Assembly: GCA_028671895.1 (NCBI GenBank)
Contig: CM053809.1
Location: 3,827,501-3,891,500, forward strand
Source: Oenanthe sinensis
Taxonomy: Eukaryota > Streptophyta > Magnoliopsida > Apiales > Apiaceae
Length of the DNA: 64,000 nt
Direction: 5' to 3'
The notes under the pieces were generated by a model, which had not been told where the DNA came from, searched no databases, and worked only from the letters and a program-made list of their open reading frames with translations. Below, piece by piece: positions 37,094-48,828 of the stretch; the stretch's first letter is position 1, and the number at the start of each line of letters is the position of its first letter. The position numbers and the translations under genes are program-made.

Positions 37094-40000
37094 TTAAAAC
37101 TTTGATTTCTTGCGCTCCTCTTCCTCACGAGCTTTCTTCTTGGCTGCTTTTTCTTTCTTCATGAACTCAGGGTTGCAGACTTCATCCATTCTTTTCTTGA
37201 GAAGATTAAGTCCTTCTGCTTCCACATGATTTCTGATCTTGTAATTTCGAAACAACCTCAACCACCTTTCAACCATGCTGCGAGTGGTGAGCTTCGTGGG
37301 AATGTCTTCAAACCTCAGCTTCGTGACTTTGTCAGGATACCCCTTTTCCCCTTTCTTCCTTATAACCCGCCGCTTAGGGTATCCAATGACAATAGCGGTG
37401 GTGCATTGTTGTAGCCTCTGAATATCAAGCTGTTGTCTTCTCTTACAGAAGTTATCAAACGTGACCCTTAGATAATCCTGATCAAACTCGTCAACATCAT
37501 CCATCTCATCAATCAATTCCCTTATAATACACAGTGTTTCATGATTGTGTTCTGCAAAGATGTCATACTTGATTTCAATGATGGTTTCCACCTGATGCTT
37601 GTCTGTATAGATCAGCAGATCATTCTCATTCTCAGCTTTGCTCTTGACAAACTTGACATTTGCACTAACCACTGCACTAGCTTCCCCCCTTATTTCCCCT
37701 TCTTCTGGAATGTCTATTCTTGGATCTCCGTATCTTTGCACATGCTCTTTTATTGCCTCGTCTTGCTGCTCGAATGCATAGTCTTCAGGTTCCTTCTTAA
37801 CCACTGGTAGTGTAGCTTCAGGCAACTTGTATCTAGCGTCTTGCCTTCTTATCAGCTTCTCCAAGTCCTTAGCCACCAGCTTCTTTTCCTTTGTTAGAAA
37901 ACCCTTAGAGAGGACTAGCTTTGCAACTGCCTTCAGCACATTTCCGCTAGGAGTTAGTTTCGAGTCATGCAGATTTACGATCCTCAAGACCTTGTCATGG
38001 ACATATCTGATCTGGTAGGGATTTAGAATAATGTCAAACCCTCTGTCTTCAGCCATCTTCAACAATTTCTCCTTAAACAGCACTCTAGTCTTGACAGAGA
38101 TGTCTACCTTGTGAGCGAATTCTACCAGTTCACTTGCACCCCTTTCATGGAAGAAAGCTTCATCGACCATATACGGCCCGATTTTTGTTATGGGTGTCCA
38201 AGTGATCATCAGATTCCATGCCTTCTCCTTGAATATGACTTGTACGGAGGTGCATCCCTGTTTTATACAATTTAGATAATTCAGCAGCCCAGGGTTTAGA
38301 TTTTCTAGCTTATGAAGAAGAAAGTTCAATCTTTCTGAGTCATGAGCATAGGCTCTTGGTCCAGCTAAGGCTTCTCTAGCCTTGTCCCACTCGGGACCTT
38401 CCCTCCTTATGTCAGCCTGGACCTTAGGATCTTTGATCTTTTTCATTTCATACTCATGCTGAGTTTTCTGAGCCGCTCTCTTCTCCTTTGTCATTAGTTC
38501 TTTTTCAACTATCCTTTGTAGCACTTCTTCATTTACTCTTTCTCTGGCTTCCCTGAAAATCTCTCCTTGCATCTCCGCTTCATCAACTTCTTCTTCTGGC
38601 ACATGCTCGTCAGCAACCGAGTGGTCTCCTGCATCACCTGCAACTCCTGCGCCGGATCCGCCAGGATTTAGACCTCTTTCTTGTTCCCACTCTTTTGCCC
38701 GTTGCTCGAGTCTCGACCTCCTTGCCACTAAGGCTTCTACATCCATCTCGTCATCATCAGAATCTTCAATAAAGTCTCCCATAAATGCATCGACAAGAGG
38801 TGTTTCTTTCTCAGCTTCTTCTTCAACTACCATCTTCTGCTTGCCTTTGTCCTTAGGAGCCGGTTGAGCCTCCTCCACCTTTTCACCAGATTTGTTTGAG
38901 GACTCGATCACCGGACCCTTACTACTAGTCAGCTTTTTCAGACCCTGATCCTCCTTCTCCCCCTTAGGTGTGTTATCCTCATCAGGAGCATCATCATCAT
39001 TATTATCGTCACCACCACCACCGGTTGAAGGACCAGGTCCAGCCCTGTTACGTCCAAAGACAGCATCAAGGAGTTCATTCAGCTTCGTCCAAACCTGAGA
39101 CATGCCATGAGTGACATCATCTACTGACCTCCCAACCTCCACCTATGCCAATCCAAGATTGTTTATCTTGTCAATCATTTGATTTTGGACGGCAATTAGG
39201 TTCTCCATGAACTGAGCTCTAACCTCCAATCGTCCAGAGTGAGAAGAGACAGCAGCAGTAACACCAGCAACTCCAGCCTCCAAAGCCTCCACTTTCTTCA
39301 CTAGATCCTGCAATTTGGGGGACGGTTTTTGGCTTGGGTTAAACTGTTTACTCTCGCCGGGTTCTGTTTCACTCAAGATCCCTAAAAAGAAGGGATCTAC
39401 TCTCCCTGTCTCTCCCTCGTGTTTAGAGCCTAACAGTACTAGAGCCTCATCCACTAATCGCTGGGGACTAGCGGTGAGTTGGTCGGCGATATCGGTCAGT
39501 GAGACTGAGCCTTTAAGCGCTGTGTCTACGATAGGAGATGGCGTTATGACCATGTCATCCCCTTGTTCACTTAGAACCTTTTCTGGTTCGCTGGGCTGTT
39601 CTGGAGGCGTAGACCCACCAGTCACCAGATGTCGTTGCTCTGCGAGCAACTTGTTTTCTGATTTAGATGAGGAAGCGTCATCCGTACTGGATTCGACAGA
39701 CTCTTCCGCATTAAAACTTCCTGAGATCCTAGCATCAGAAGTGCTAGTCTCAGTTTGCCATTCCCCTTCCGAGAAATTGTTCAAAGAGCCCTGAGCGGAC
39801 AACTCAGGGTAGGTAGGGCCAGCTCCTATTGGCTGTTGAGCTGGACCCCCTCCTTGACTCTCACCAATAAGCCTAGGCGAGTGCGAATGTGTTGGAATGT
39901 TTTGGAGAGGAGAGCCACCAGCGTGAGGTGTGGTGGCTGTGAGAGGTGAACTAGCCTTAACAGGTTGTGCAGTTGCCACTGGGTTTGAATCCACCTTTTG

Positions 40001-41236
40001 CTTCTTTGGAGGTGGCAGAGCTGCTGAAGTGACTACTCTCTCAACTCCTACACTCCCTCCACTCGAATCACTCGACTCAGATAAGCTTGCCTTCCTTTTA
40101 TCACCAATTTTAGGGCTGGCTGAACGTTTATGAACAGAAGGGCTTGCAGCCTGGGATAGAGCCTGGGGGTTTTCAGGCCCACGGCTGTAGAAAACAGGTT
40201 GAATTGATGATTGATCAAGATCAGCAAGAATAGGTACCTGACTCAGAAGATCGTCATCCTTGTCAGCTCCAGCTTCTGCAACATTTGCCTCGGCCATGTC
40301 AACATCCATACCTGCTTCTTCCAAATTTCTAGGCACTTGATCTCCACCTTCAGCTTCGTTACCGCTGCTCTCAGCTTCTACTGCAGTAAACTGAGAAGCA
40401 TGCCTCCTAGCATACTCATCTTGCAGATCCTGAAAGTACGGAGTCAGGCGCAACTCAAAAAGTCTGGACTTTTGCTGGGTTTCCATGGTGGAGATACTCT
40501 TTAGAGTCATATCAAAACATGCCATCCTTTCAGAGCCTTGAAATACTCTTCTGTGTTCCTCTGAAAGGACGTCATCCAGAACCATCTGAAGAAATCTTGG
40601 CATCCAGCATTTGACTGGACCAACTTCCGGATTCCTAGATGCATTCTTCTCCAATGCCCACCTCTCAAGCAACTGAATCAACAGATGTTTGCCCACATTC
40701 ACTCTCCTGTTGTTTGCCACTCCATATAGTATTACCCGGCAGCTGTTGTTCATTGGCCTGTAGTCTTTGTCCTTTGGGAACATGCAGCGCTAAATGGCCT
40801 GAACTACATAATCCCACTCAGCTGGTAGCATACCGGTGCTAACCTTTGTTACCTTGATAGGACCCGTCGGAGGGCGACAACCTATCTCCGTGAATAATTG
40901 CAACATATCCTCCATAGTGGGTTCTGGAGCATAATCTTCTGTAGGAAGCCCAAGAATCTCATTGAACTTCTGCAGACTGACTTCATATTTGGCACCACCA
41001 ATAGTAAAGGATAGGCCTGTTGGATTTGCTTTACCACCCTGAATCTCTAATGTTGAGTAAGCAGCTTGAAGGGCTTCGACATTCAGGATGGGAGAGGCGG
41101 TTAACGCATGACTTATGATTGAAGTGTTGTTGAGGGATTCAATCCAGAACTGATAGTGAATAAATCTACCAGTTGCTCGATCAGCAGAGAGATTAACAAA
41201 GTTGGTCTTGGGAATTGTGAAATTTGGGTTTGCCAT
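37094..41236 (-). CDS. W post-pol ORF, about 1380 codons, two in-frame TAG stops
   Basis: From the ATG at 41236 (context AAATGGCA) one frame runs to 37094, broken only by TAG at 40790-40792 and 39143-39145. Both TAGs could be single-base changes. The N-terminal 330 or so residues look globular (GRFIHYQFWIESLNNTSI; LSFTIGGAKYEVSLQKFNEI; WDYVVQAI; NNRRVNVGKHLLIQLLERWA) and resemble the plant transposon-associated domain Pfam calls Transposase_32. A Ser/Pro-rich disordered part follows, with a coiled-coil segment (LVKKVEALEAGVAGVTAAVS) ending near 39146. Next come an Asp/Glu-rich linker, a charged helix (about 38600-38430) and a second globular region to 37300. The C-terminus is Lys/Glu-rich. 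There is no signal peptide, transmembrane segment or zinc site, so the label env-like is not supported. An open frame at 41302 begins further upstream, but 41236 matches the start style of Z. Confidence 0.75.
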
Positions 41237-42460
41237 TTTAAATTTGTGTTTGAGAAAAGAAATGTTCTGAAATGGTTTTGCAATGGAAATTTTAGAGAAC
41301 AAGTTCTAAATTTGAACAAAAAAAACGTACACGAACCCCACTAATTACCCCACGTAATTAGTGACACAAATTAAAACAAATTAACTTCCCCACTAATGAC
41401 CACTTAATTCCCCACTAATGATTGACGGTTGAGTTTTTGAAAGTTAAAGTGAACAGCCGTTACAAAAAAAACACAAACACGGCAGTAAAGTTGCACTTTA
41501 AGGATTAAACAATAGTACCCACAACTATTTCGCTCAAGAACACAAAAGAACTTAAGAATAAGAAAGCACGAAACAGAAAACAAACTCACTTGAATGAAAA
41601 GAAACTAAAGAACTAGTTGCAAGAACAGTAATGACGTTAAAAACAACGCAAGAAGTTCAACAGTTTTAGACAAAATTTTAGCAGAGTTTCGTTTTAGTGA
41701 TTAATGCTTTCACGTAACAGTTAGTGATTTTTGTTTAAGAAAATCACAAGAAAACTTGATGTAATGGCAGGGAAAAGAACTCTGGTAATATATGTATACG
41801 CGTGTGTATATGAAGAGCTTAAGCTTTTGAAAGAGAGAAAGAAAGTTAATGTAAATAATGAACAGCCTTTTTTTAATGCTATAATATATACTTGCACGCC
41901 AAAAAAAATAACTGAAAAGACAAGTCACATCTCGATCTCGAGATCCGCATCTCGATCCTCATCTGGATGTCGATCTTGATGTCGATCTCGATCCGCATCT
42001 CGATGTCGATCTCGATGTCGATAGATCGAGATGTACCTTGACAGTTTTTTTAAGCAATTTTCACAAGTCGTTCTCGATCTCGATCCAGAACCAGATCGAG
42101 ATTTGCCTTAGAAAATTTTAATGAAATTATGTGAATTAAACATTTATATGTAAAATTCACAAGATTTCACCACAAATTTTCACATCATTTCAGAAACTTA
42201 CAATTTTGAAACGACAGGGAATTTAGCAAATAAATCATGCATTACAAAATTAAGTATAGCATTAAATCCTATCACATTATTCGACATTAATCATTTAGAT
42301 ACACAGATTAGCACAAGATTAATTTCATGAAACTTTCTAACTTCCCTTTATGAGATGCAATACATACATTTATGAAGTTAAGTACACATTATTAATTATG
42401 AATATTCATGAACAACAATAATATGTACACAAACTGAATTATAACAGATAGGTAGCAAAA
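41237..42460 (-). other. W spacer between pol and the extra ORF
   Basis: No coding region. It contains a CTCGAT/GATCTC cluster at 41928-42100 like that of the LTR. In the sense direction it also has TATATATTATAG (around 41890), followed by a CT-rich stretch (CTTTCTTTCTCTCTTTC around 41840). This layout could serve as an internal promoter and leader for the extra ORF, as in Z. Confidence 0.6.
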
Positions 42461-43180
42461 CTAAAAGGTGTTAAGCATCCCCAATTCACCAACCAATCTA
42501 GAAAATGTTGATTCGTCTAGAGGTTTAGTGAATATATCTGCTATTTGACGTTCAGTAGACACAAAATGCAACTCTACAGTTCCATTTTCTACATGCTCTC
42601 TAATAAAATGATACCTGATGTCAATGTGCTTGGTCCTTGAGTGATCCACAGGATTGTTGGTCATTGCAATAGCACTTGTGTTGTCACACATGATAGGAAT
42701 CTTAGATACTTCTACACCGTAGTCCTTGAGTTGGTTCTTCATCCACAGTATCTGGGCCACACAGCTTCCAGCAGCAATATATTCTGCTTCAGCTGTCGAG
42801 GTAGATACTGTGTGTTGTTTCTTGCTTTGCCAAGACACCAACCTTCTTCCAAGAAACTGACAGCTTCCTGAAGTGCTCTTCCTATCTATTCTACAACCTG
42901 CATAATCTGAATCCGAATAGCCAACAAGGTTAAACCCTGTATCTCTTGGGTACCAAATCCCAAGATTTGATGTTCCCTTGAGATACCTAAAAATACGCTT
43001 TACAGCTATGAGATGTGACTCTCTAGGATCCGCTTGGAACCTTGCACATAAGCATGTAGAGAACATAATATCAGGTCTGCTAGCAGTTAAATACAAAAGA
43101 GAGCCGATCATACCTCGATAGCTTGAGATGTCTACAGGTTTTCCCTCTTTATCCTCGTCAAGCTTCGTGGCTGTGCCATA
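42461..43180 (-). pseudogene. W RNase H
   Basis: The frame 43111-42461 encodes the end of RT/connection (GSLLYLTASRPDIMFSTCL, FRYLKGTSNLGIWYP) and all RNase H motifs: GYSDSDYAGCRIDRKSTSG (catalytic Asp), STAEAEYIAAGSC (Glu), CDNTSAIAMTNNP (Asp), SRTKHIDIRYHFIREHVENG and ADIFTKPL. It is complete in itself but separated from RT by a one-base frameshift near 43150-43180. Confidence 0.9.
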
Positions 43181-43944
43181 GGAGTCTTAGCTTGTGATAC
43201 ATCTTCGAGACCATACTTCTTCAATAGATCATGAATGTACTTGGTCTGGCAGATAAATATCCCGTCCTTCTTCTGACTAACTTGAATGCCCAGAAAGAAC
43301 GTCAGCTCTCCCATCATGCTCATCTCATACCTTGATTGCATTAACTTTGCGAATTTAGCACACAGCTTCTCATTTGCAGACCCAAAGATAATGTCATCCA
43401 CATATACTTGTACCATTATTAGATCATCTTTGCATTTCTTATAGAAAAGCGTCTTGTCGATTACTCCTCTAGTGAAACCATTTTCTAGTAAGAAGTCTGA
43501 CAGAGTTTCATACCACTTCCGCGGAGACTGCTTAAGGCCATATACTGATTTGAAGAGTCGATAAACATAATCACAATATTTGATGTCGATAAACCCGGGA
43601 GGTTGCTCGACATATACCTCTTCATCCAGTTCACCGTTTAAGAATGCACTCTTGACATCCATTTGATAGACTTTAAAACCATGATGTGCTGCGAATGCCA
43701 AGAACATCCTCACTGCCTCTAGCCTTGCTACTGGTAGATAGGTTTCATCATAATCAATTCCTTCTCTTTGAGTATAACCCTTAGCAACCAGGCGAGCTTT
43801 ATTTCGTGTTACAAGTCCGTCTTCATCCAGCTTATTTCTGAATACCCATTTTGTCCCAACAACAGATCTATTCTTTGGTCTGGGTACCAGCTTCCACACC
43901 TTCTGCCTTTCAAACTGATTGAGTTCCTCTTGCATAGCAATCAC
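43132..43944 (-). pseudogene. W reverse transcriptase
   Basis: One open frame holds the copia RT: WKLVPRPKNRSVVGTKWVFR, ARLVAKGYTQREGIDYDETY, VYQMDVKSAFLNGEL (catalytic Asp), VYGLKQSPRKWYETL and VYVDDIIFGS (YVDD active site). It runs on from integrase in the same frame across a TAG at 43945-43947, where the family has Trp in DWVIAMQEELNQFE-type sequence. Its end, after MAQPRSL, is out of frame. Confidence 0.9.
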
Positions 43945-43947
43945 CTA

Positions 43948-45804
43948 ATCAGCGTCATCTAGAGCTTCTTCCACCACTTTAGGTTCCATCTGGGAAAGGA
44001 ACACTGAGTATAGACATTCATTCTCAGTGGCAATTTCAGCTCTAGCTTTTCCTCTAGTAGTCACTCCGGCTTCTGGATCACCAATAATTAGCTCGAACGG
44101 ATGGTCCTTGTTCCAAGTGCGATCCCTAGCAAATGTTCTTGATGATTCAGCTTGATCTTGTAAGTGAAGGTGACTTAGTCTATAAGCACTTTCACTAGCT
44201 TCCCTTGAGCTAGTACTGGCTCTCCCTGAGTGAGCTGCTCCCCCTGAGTGCATACTGACTCCCCCTGAGTTAGTACCAGGTCTGACGGAAGGTGATCCCT
44301 CAGCCCTAGTGTTTTGAATTTGCGAAACACTAGACTCTTGATTAATTTCATTATTTATCGTTGGATCACTACCCTGCACTACAGACTCAGGAACTTTATC
44401 CACTTCATCAAAATCCATATTTTCAAATCTTAGGGAAGTGGGCTCACTGTCTTCTTTTAGTATCGACGGGAGCTTTGAGTCGTTGAATGTGACATTAAGG
44501 CTTTCAACCACCTTGCGATCATTAAGTACAAACACCCTGTACGCTGCTATTGTTTCAAGAGAATATCCAATGAAAACCCCTTCATCTGCTTTGGCATCAA
44601 ACTTTCCAAGTTGTTCATTGTCTCTTAACACAAAGCATTTGGCACCAAATACGTGAAAGTACTTGATAGATGGTTTTCGTTTATTCATCATGTAATACGG
44701 CGTCTCATTATGGTCCTTTATAATCAGGGTTCTGTTCTGTGTATAACAAGCCGTGCTAACTGCTTCAGCCCAAAAATATAAAGGAAGTTTTGACTCATAC
44801 AGCATTGTCCTAGCTGCTTCAACCAGTGTCCTGTTCTTCCTTTCTACCACCCCATTCTGCTGCGGTGTTCTCGGTGCTTAATACTGTCGTCTGATCCCTT
44901 TAGATATGCAGAAGTCCATTAACACTGAGTTCTTGAATTCTGTCCCGTTGTCGGATCGGATAGTCTTCACAGTCAGACTTGCTACGTTTTCAATTACCAG
45001 TACATGTCTAATGATCTCATGTGGCACTTCATCTTTCGATGTCACAAACTTCACCCATGTGTATTTGGAAAAGTCATCGACAATTACCAGCGCATATCTT
45101 TTCCTTGACATTGACATAACATTAACAGGTCCAAACAAATCCATGTGAAGAAGTTGTAGGGGCTCGGTAATGCTATTCACTTGTTTATCCTTATGCGAGG
45201 CTCTTTTTGATTTTCCCATCTCACATGCTTCGCAGAGTCCATCTGGTGTGAACTCCATCTGCGGCAGCCCTCTCACCAATTCTCTCCTTACGAGATTATT
45301 CATTGCTTTAAAGTTCAGGTGAGATAATCTTTTATGCCATAGCCAACTTTCATCAGCAGAAGCCTTGCTGTAGAAACACGTGACTTCAGACTGATCAGCA
45401 GAATTCATGTCAGCTATGAACAAATTTGACTTCCTTACTCCTTTGAGAGCAAGGCTTCCGTCCTTTTTGCTTCGAATCGAACATACATGCTTCCCAAAGT
45501 TGACGTCAAAACCCTTGTCGGTGAACTGACTAACACTGAGGAGATTATGTCGCAATCCTTCCACAAAAGATACGTCCTCAATGATAACATTTCCACAAAC
45601 AATCTTGCCATATCCCCGAGTGTAACCTTTGCTGTTATCTCCAAAAGTAACCACGGAGCCGGCTCTCAATACCAAATCTATTAGCAGGGACTTATTGCCG
45701 GTCATATGCCTCGATGCTCCACTGTCCAGCACCCATATGACTTTACTCTTTTCCTGTTCATTGCCCTGCAAATCCAGAAAGGTTAGGTGTTCTTCGGAAC
45801 CCAA
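43948..45804 (-). pseudogene. W protease and integrase
   Basis: Protease active site LDSGASRHMTG lies near 45725. Integrase follows: the zinc module with LWHKRLSHLNFKAM and CEACEMGK, first catalytic Asp in LLHMDLFGPV, the second in IRSDNGTEFKN, and the Glu in PQQNGVVERKNRTL. A TAA at 44878-44880 breaks the frame just before that last motif, and the frame then continues to 43948. The C-terminal half has FWAEAVSTACYTQN and KCFVLRDNEQLGKFDAKADE, then a Ser-rich tail. The first in-frame codons overlap the end of gag in another frame. Confidence 0.88.
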
Positions 45805-48331
45805 TGATGTTTGGGCCCGGCATCAATAATTTCCTTTTTCTTTTCAGATACAGAAGGCTTTGCCTTGTTGCCATCAGGGGCATTCATCTTGACTTTGTCT
45901 TTTCCCTTGTCAACCTTGACTGGTTTGTCAGGTTTGGGAGTAGACTGGTCACTCCTAACTTTAGGAGAACTTGAAGTCTTAGTCTTTGACCCCGCATGCT
46001 TTTTCTTACTACTACTAGATGAATATTCAACAGATGCACTAGCAGTATTCATTAAATTAAAATAAGCATGCATGATGTTTACAGCACATGGCATACAATT
46101 AGGATTATTGCATTTGGCATGATTTGCATACATGTTAGGCAAAGCAGCAGTTGCAGGCATGGTATTACAACCAACAGATTTTTCTTCCTCTACATAGAAC
46201 GGGCAATAGTAAGACAAATGATCAGTTTGATTACAGATATAGCATGCCTTTCTAGCTCGTGTAGATGTAGATACAGATGCAGGTTCAGTTTTAACTGCCT
46301 TTACAGGTGCTTTCATTTGGTCTGACCCTGTTACCCATTGTTCATATGACACCGTCTTAGCCTCCTTGGTTCCTACACCTCTCTTAGCATAAGCAATCTT
46401 ACTCGCTCTCTTAGAAGTTGTAGGTTCTACTACTTTTTCTTCTGAATCTCTTTCAATTTTAATCTCTTGTTCAATTTTAGTAGCAACAGGATCTATGGTC
46501 CTAGGCTCAAAATGCTTAAAGATAGGTTTTCTAACATCCACTAAAACCTCAGGCACATCTTCTTTGACTAACACTGGCTCTAACAACTCAGCAGCCCTAT
46601 TTTTCTTTTTCTGTGTGTAGTCAAGTCCTATGTTTACTTTTTCATTTTTACTCTTGCCTGCCAGTTTCATGTACATGTCCCTTTCTACGAACACTTTATT
46701 AGCGGCTTCTTTAAAAGATTGACATGTTATTTTAAGCTCAGCTAATTCATTTTTAAGTTCTTCGTTAAGGTCTTCCCTAATCTTAAGCTTGTGTTCTAAA
46801 ACGTCTACCTGATTCATTAACTGCCTTTCTTTACTTTCTCCTGATTCTAATTCCTCTACCCTGGCCTCGAGAAGTCTATTCTTAAGTGAGAGTTTAGCAT
46901 TTTCCTCATTAACAGCAATTAGATTTAGTTGGAGATTGTACATGTCTTTAGTCATGGCAGCTAATTCATTTTGGTACTCAGAAATAGACATTTCATTTAC
47001 GGTTAGAATTGGTACCTCTGATTGTTCTGAAGATTTTGCCATTAAAGCGAAATTGCATAGCTCCTGATCTTCATCTTCATCAGACTCGTCCCAACCCTTC
47101 CCTCAGTCACAACATACGCCTGGCTTCCCTTCTGTTGCTTGCTAACCAAGGCATCATATTTCTTTTTCAGATCAGCATAGGATTCCTTGGGATGAACGTA
47201 CTTGGGCTTCTTGCACTCTGTTGCGAAGTGCCCCAATTCATTGCAGTTGTAGCATCTGAACTTGTTCTTGTCTATCAGGTTAGGTCTGTAGCCACTACCA
47301 GATGTGCTACCTCGACCGCTGTAACTCCCCCGACCACTTACACTACTGCCTCTGCTGCTATTGCTGCCTCTTCGGCTGAAAGAACTACCAAATCGTCCTT
47401 TACCTCTTCTTTGCTTCCTGAAGCTGATATGAGCAAATTCTCGAGCAATACAAGCATATGACTTGTCTTCTAATTTGTCCAGCTCTTCAAGGGTATAGTA
47501 TTCATCCTCACTTTCTTCGGATGGATCTTCAATGTCTAATACCACCCTTTCAGGATTAGCAGTTTTCAATGAGACAGCTGCAAGTGCCTTTACAGCAGAC
47601 TCTTCAGCTACAAGTCCAGACTCACTTACCGCTTTGTGTTCTCCACTATTGTAGGATCTTCTTCTGTCATTTTGTTCTTGCTCCAGCTCGTAGGTCTTCA
47701 AAACACCATACAGCTTTTCGAGAGAAGTATTTTTCAAGTCTCTTGACTCTCGAATGGCAGTGATCCTGTGTTCCAGATGTTTAGGCAAATTCAAGAGAAA
47801 CTTGATATTTGAATCTGCTAGTGGATAGACTTTATCTCTTATACTCAGCTCGATAAGCAATTTACTGTAACGTTTATAAACATCCGCTACGCTTTCTCCT
47901 CGTTCACATCTGAACGATTCATATTCAGATATCAGAATGCGTTTCTGATTATCTCTAACTTCCTCGGTCCCCTCCATCACCACAGCCAGTTTATCCCACA
48001 TGGCTTTAGCTATTTTTAATCCCTTTATCTGAACATAGTACTCTGAGTTTAGGGATTCAATTATGATGTTGCGTAACGACGCATCCATACCGACCAATTC
48101 TTTATCTGCGTCTGAAAACTCCATTTCCTCTTTAGGAACAGACCGGGATGGTATTAGTATCCCTCCTTCCATTCGCTCTGGCTCAATTTTCATGGGTATG
48201 TATGGACCGTTTTCCAATATTCTCAAGTATACCTTGTTTATTGATTCAAGGTAAGCTCTCATCCTTCCGGTCCATTCGTCATAATGTTGTGCATCAAACG
48301 GAGGTATCTTAAATCTATGTGCGACGACCAT
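45783..48331 (-). pseudogene. W gag
   Basis: The frame starts at 48331 with a DUF4219/UBN2 capsid: PPFDAQHYDEWTGRMRAYLE, KAMWDKLAVVMEGTEEVRDN, LLNLPKHLEHRITAIRES and LEKLYGVLKTYELE. A Ser/Gly/Arg-rich stretch leads to a complete zinc knuckle, CYNCNELGHFATEC. A one-base indel near 47085-47110 shifts the rest to the frame 47042-45783, with TAATG where they touch. That part has a long coiled coil (about 46970-46700), then a second complete knuckle, CYICNQTDHLSYYC, and a Lys/Ser-rich tail ending HHWVPKNT. Without the indel it would be one gag of about 850 residues. Confidence 0.88.
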
Positions 48332-48814
48332 TTTAATAAAATTTAAAATTAAGATAATACACTTTTCAAATTACAATAAATTGTATTTACTTGAAAAATT
48401 AATTATCTCACTTTAAATATTCAACACTTAATATCCAACGGATTTTGCACTTAAGATTCAAGCAAGTTAGTTTTAATCACAGGAACAGTAGTAGGGTCCA
48501 CCACTTCCTCAAGTCCAAACAAAAAGTTGTCCACTTCCTAGTTGACAGAAGTTCGAAAATGTCCTTTTTGTTTAGTCAATCAGTTGATTCCAGTTTTGAC
48601 CACAAGAAAATCCACAAAGCTCTAAAGTACAATATTTTGGAATTTTGTACAAATATTCCTTACACCATTACTTAGAACTTTTTAGATCTATGACTTTTCC
48701 AGGAAGAAACAAATAAAAACTTTCGGCACAAACTTCAAGAAAAATTAGATCTGGGATTTTCAAGAACCAACTCAAACAACACAGTAGGATCTCTGTTAGA
48801 TGTGTTTAACAGGG
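48332..48814 (-). other. W 5' leader
   Basis: About 480 bp between primer site and gag ATG, AT-rich, with no recognised ORF or repeat. Confidence 0.6.
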
Positions 48815-48826
48815 GCTCTGATACCA
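48815..48826 (-). promoter_or_regulatory. W primer binding site
   Basis: The minus strand reads TGGTATCAGAGC next to the right LTR, a perfect initiator Met-tRNA complement. Confidence 0.92.
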
Positions 48827-48828
48827 AT

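Noticed and set aside
39315..39794. 159-codon plus-strand ORF
   Set aside because: It is the antisense shadow of the W extra ORF, which has domain-like composition on the minus strand.
37094..41236. Calling the extra ORF an envelope gene
   Set aside because: No signal peptide, no transmembrane stretch and no Cys-rich ectodomain can be seen.
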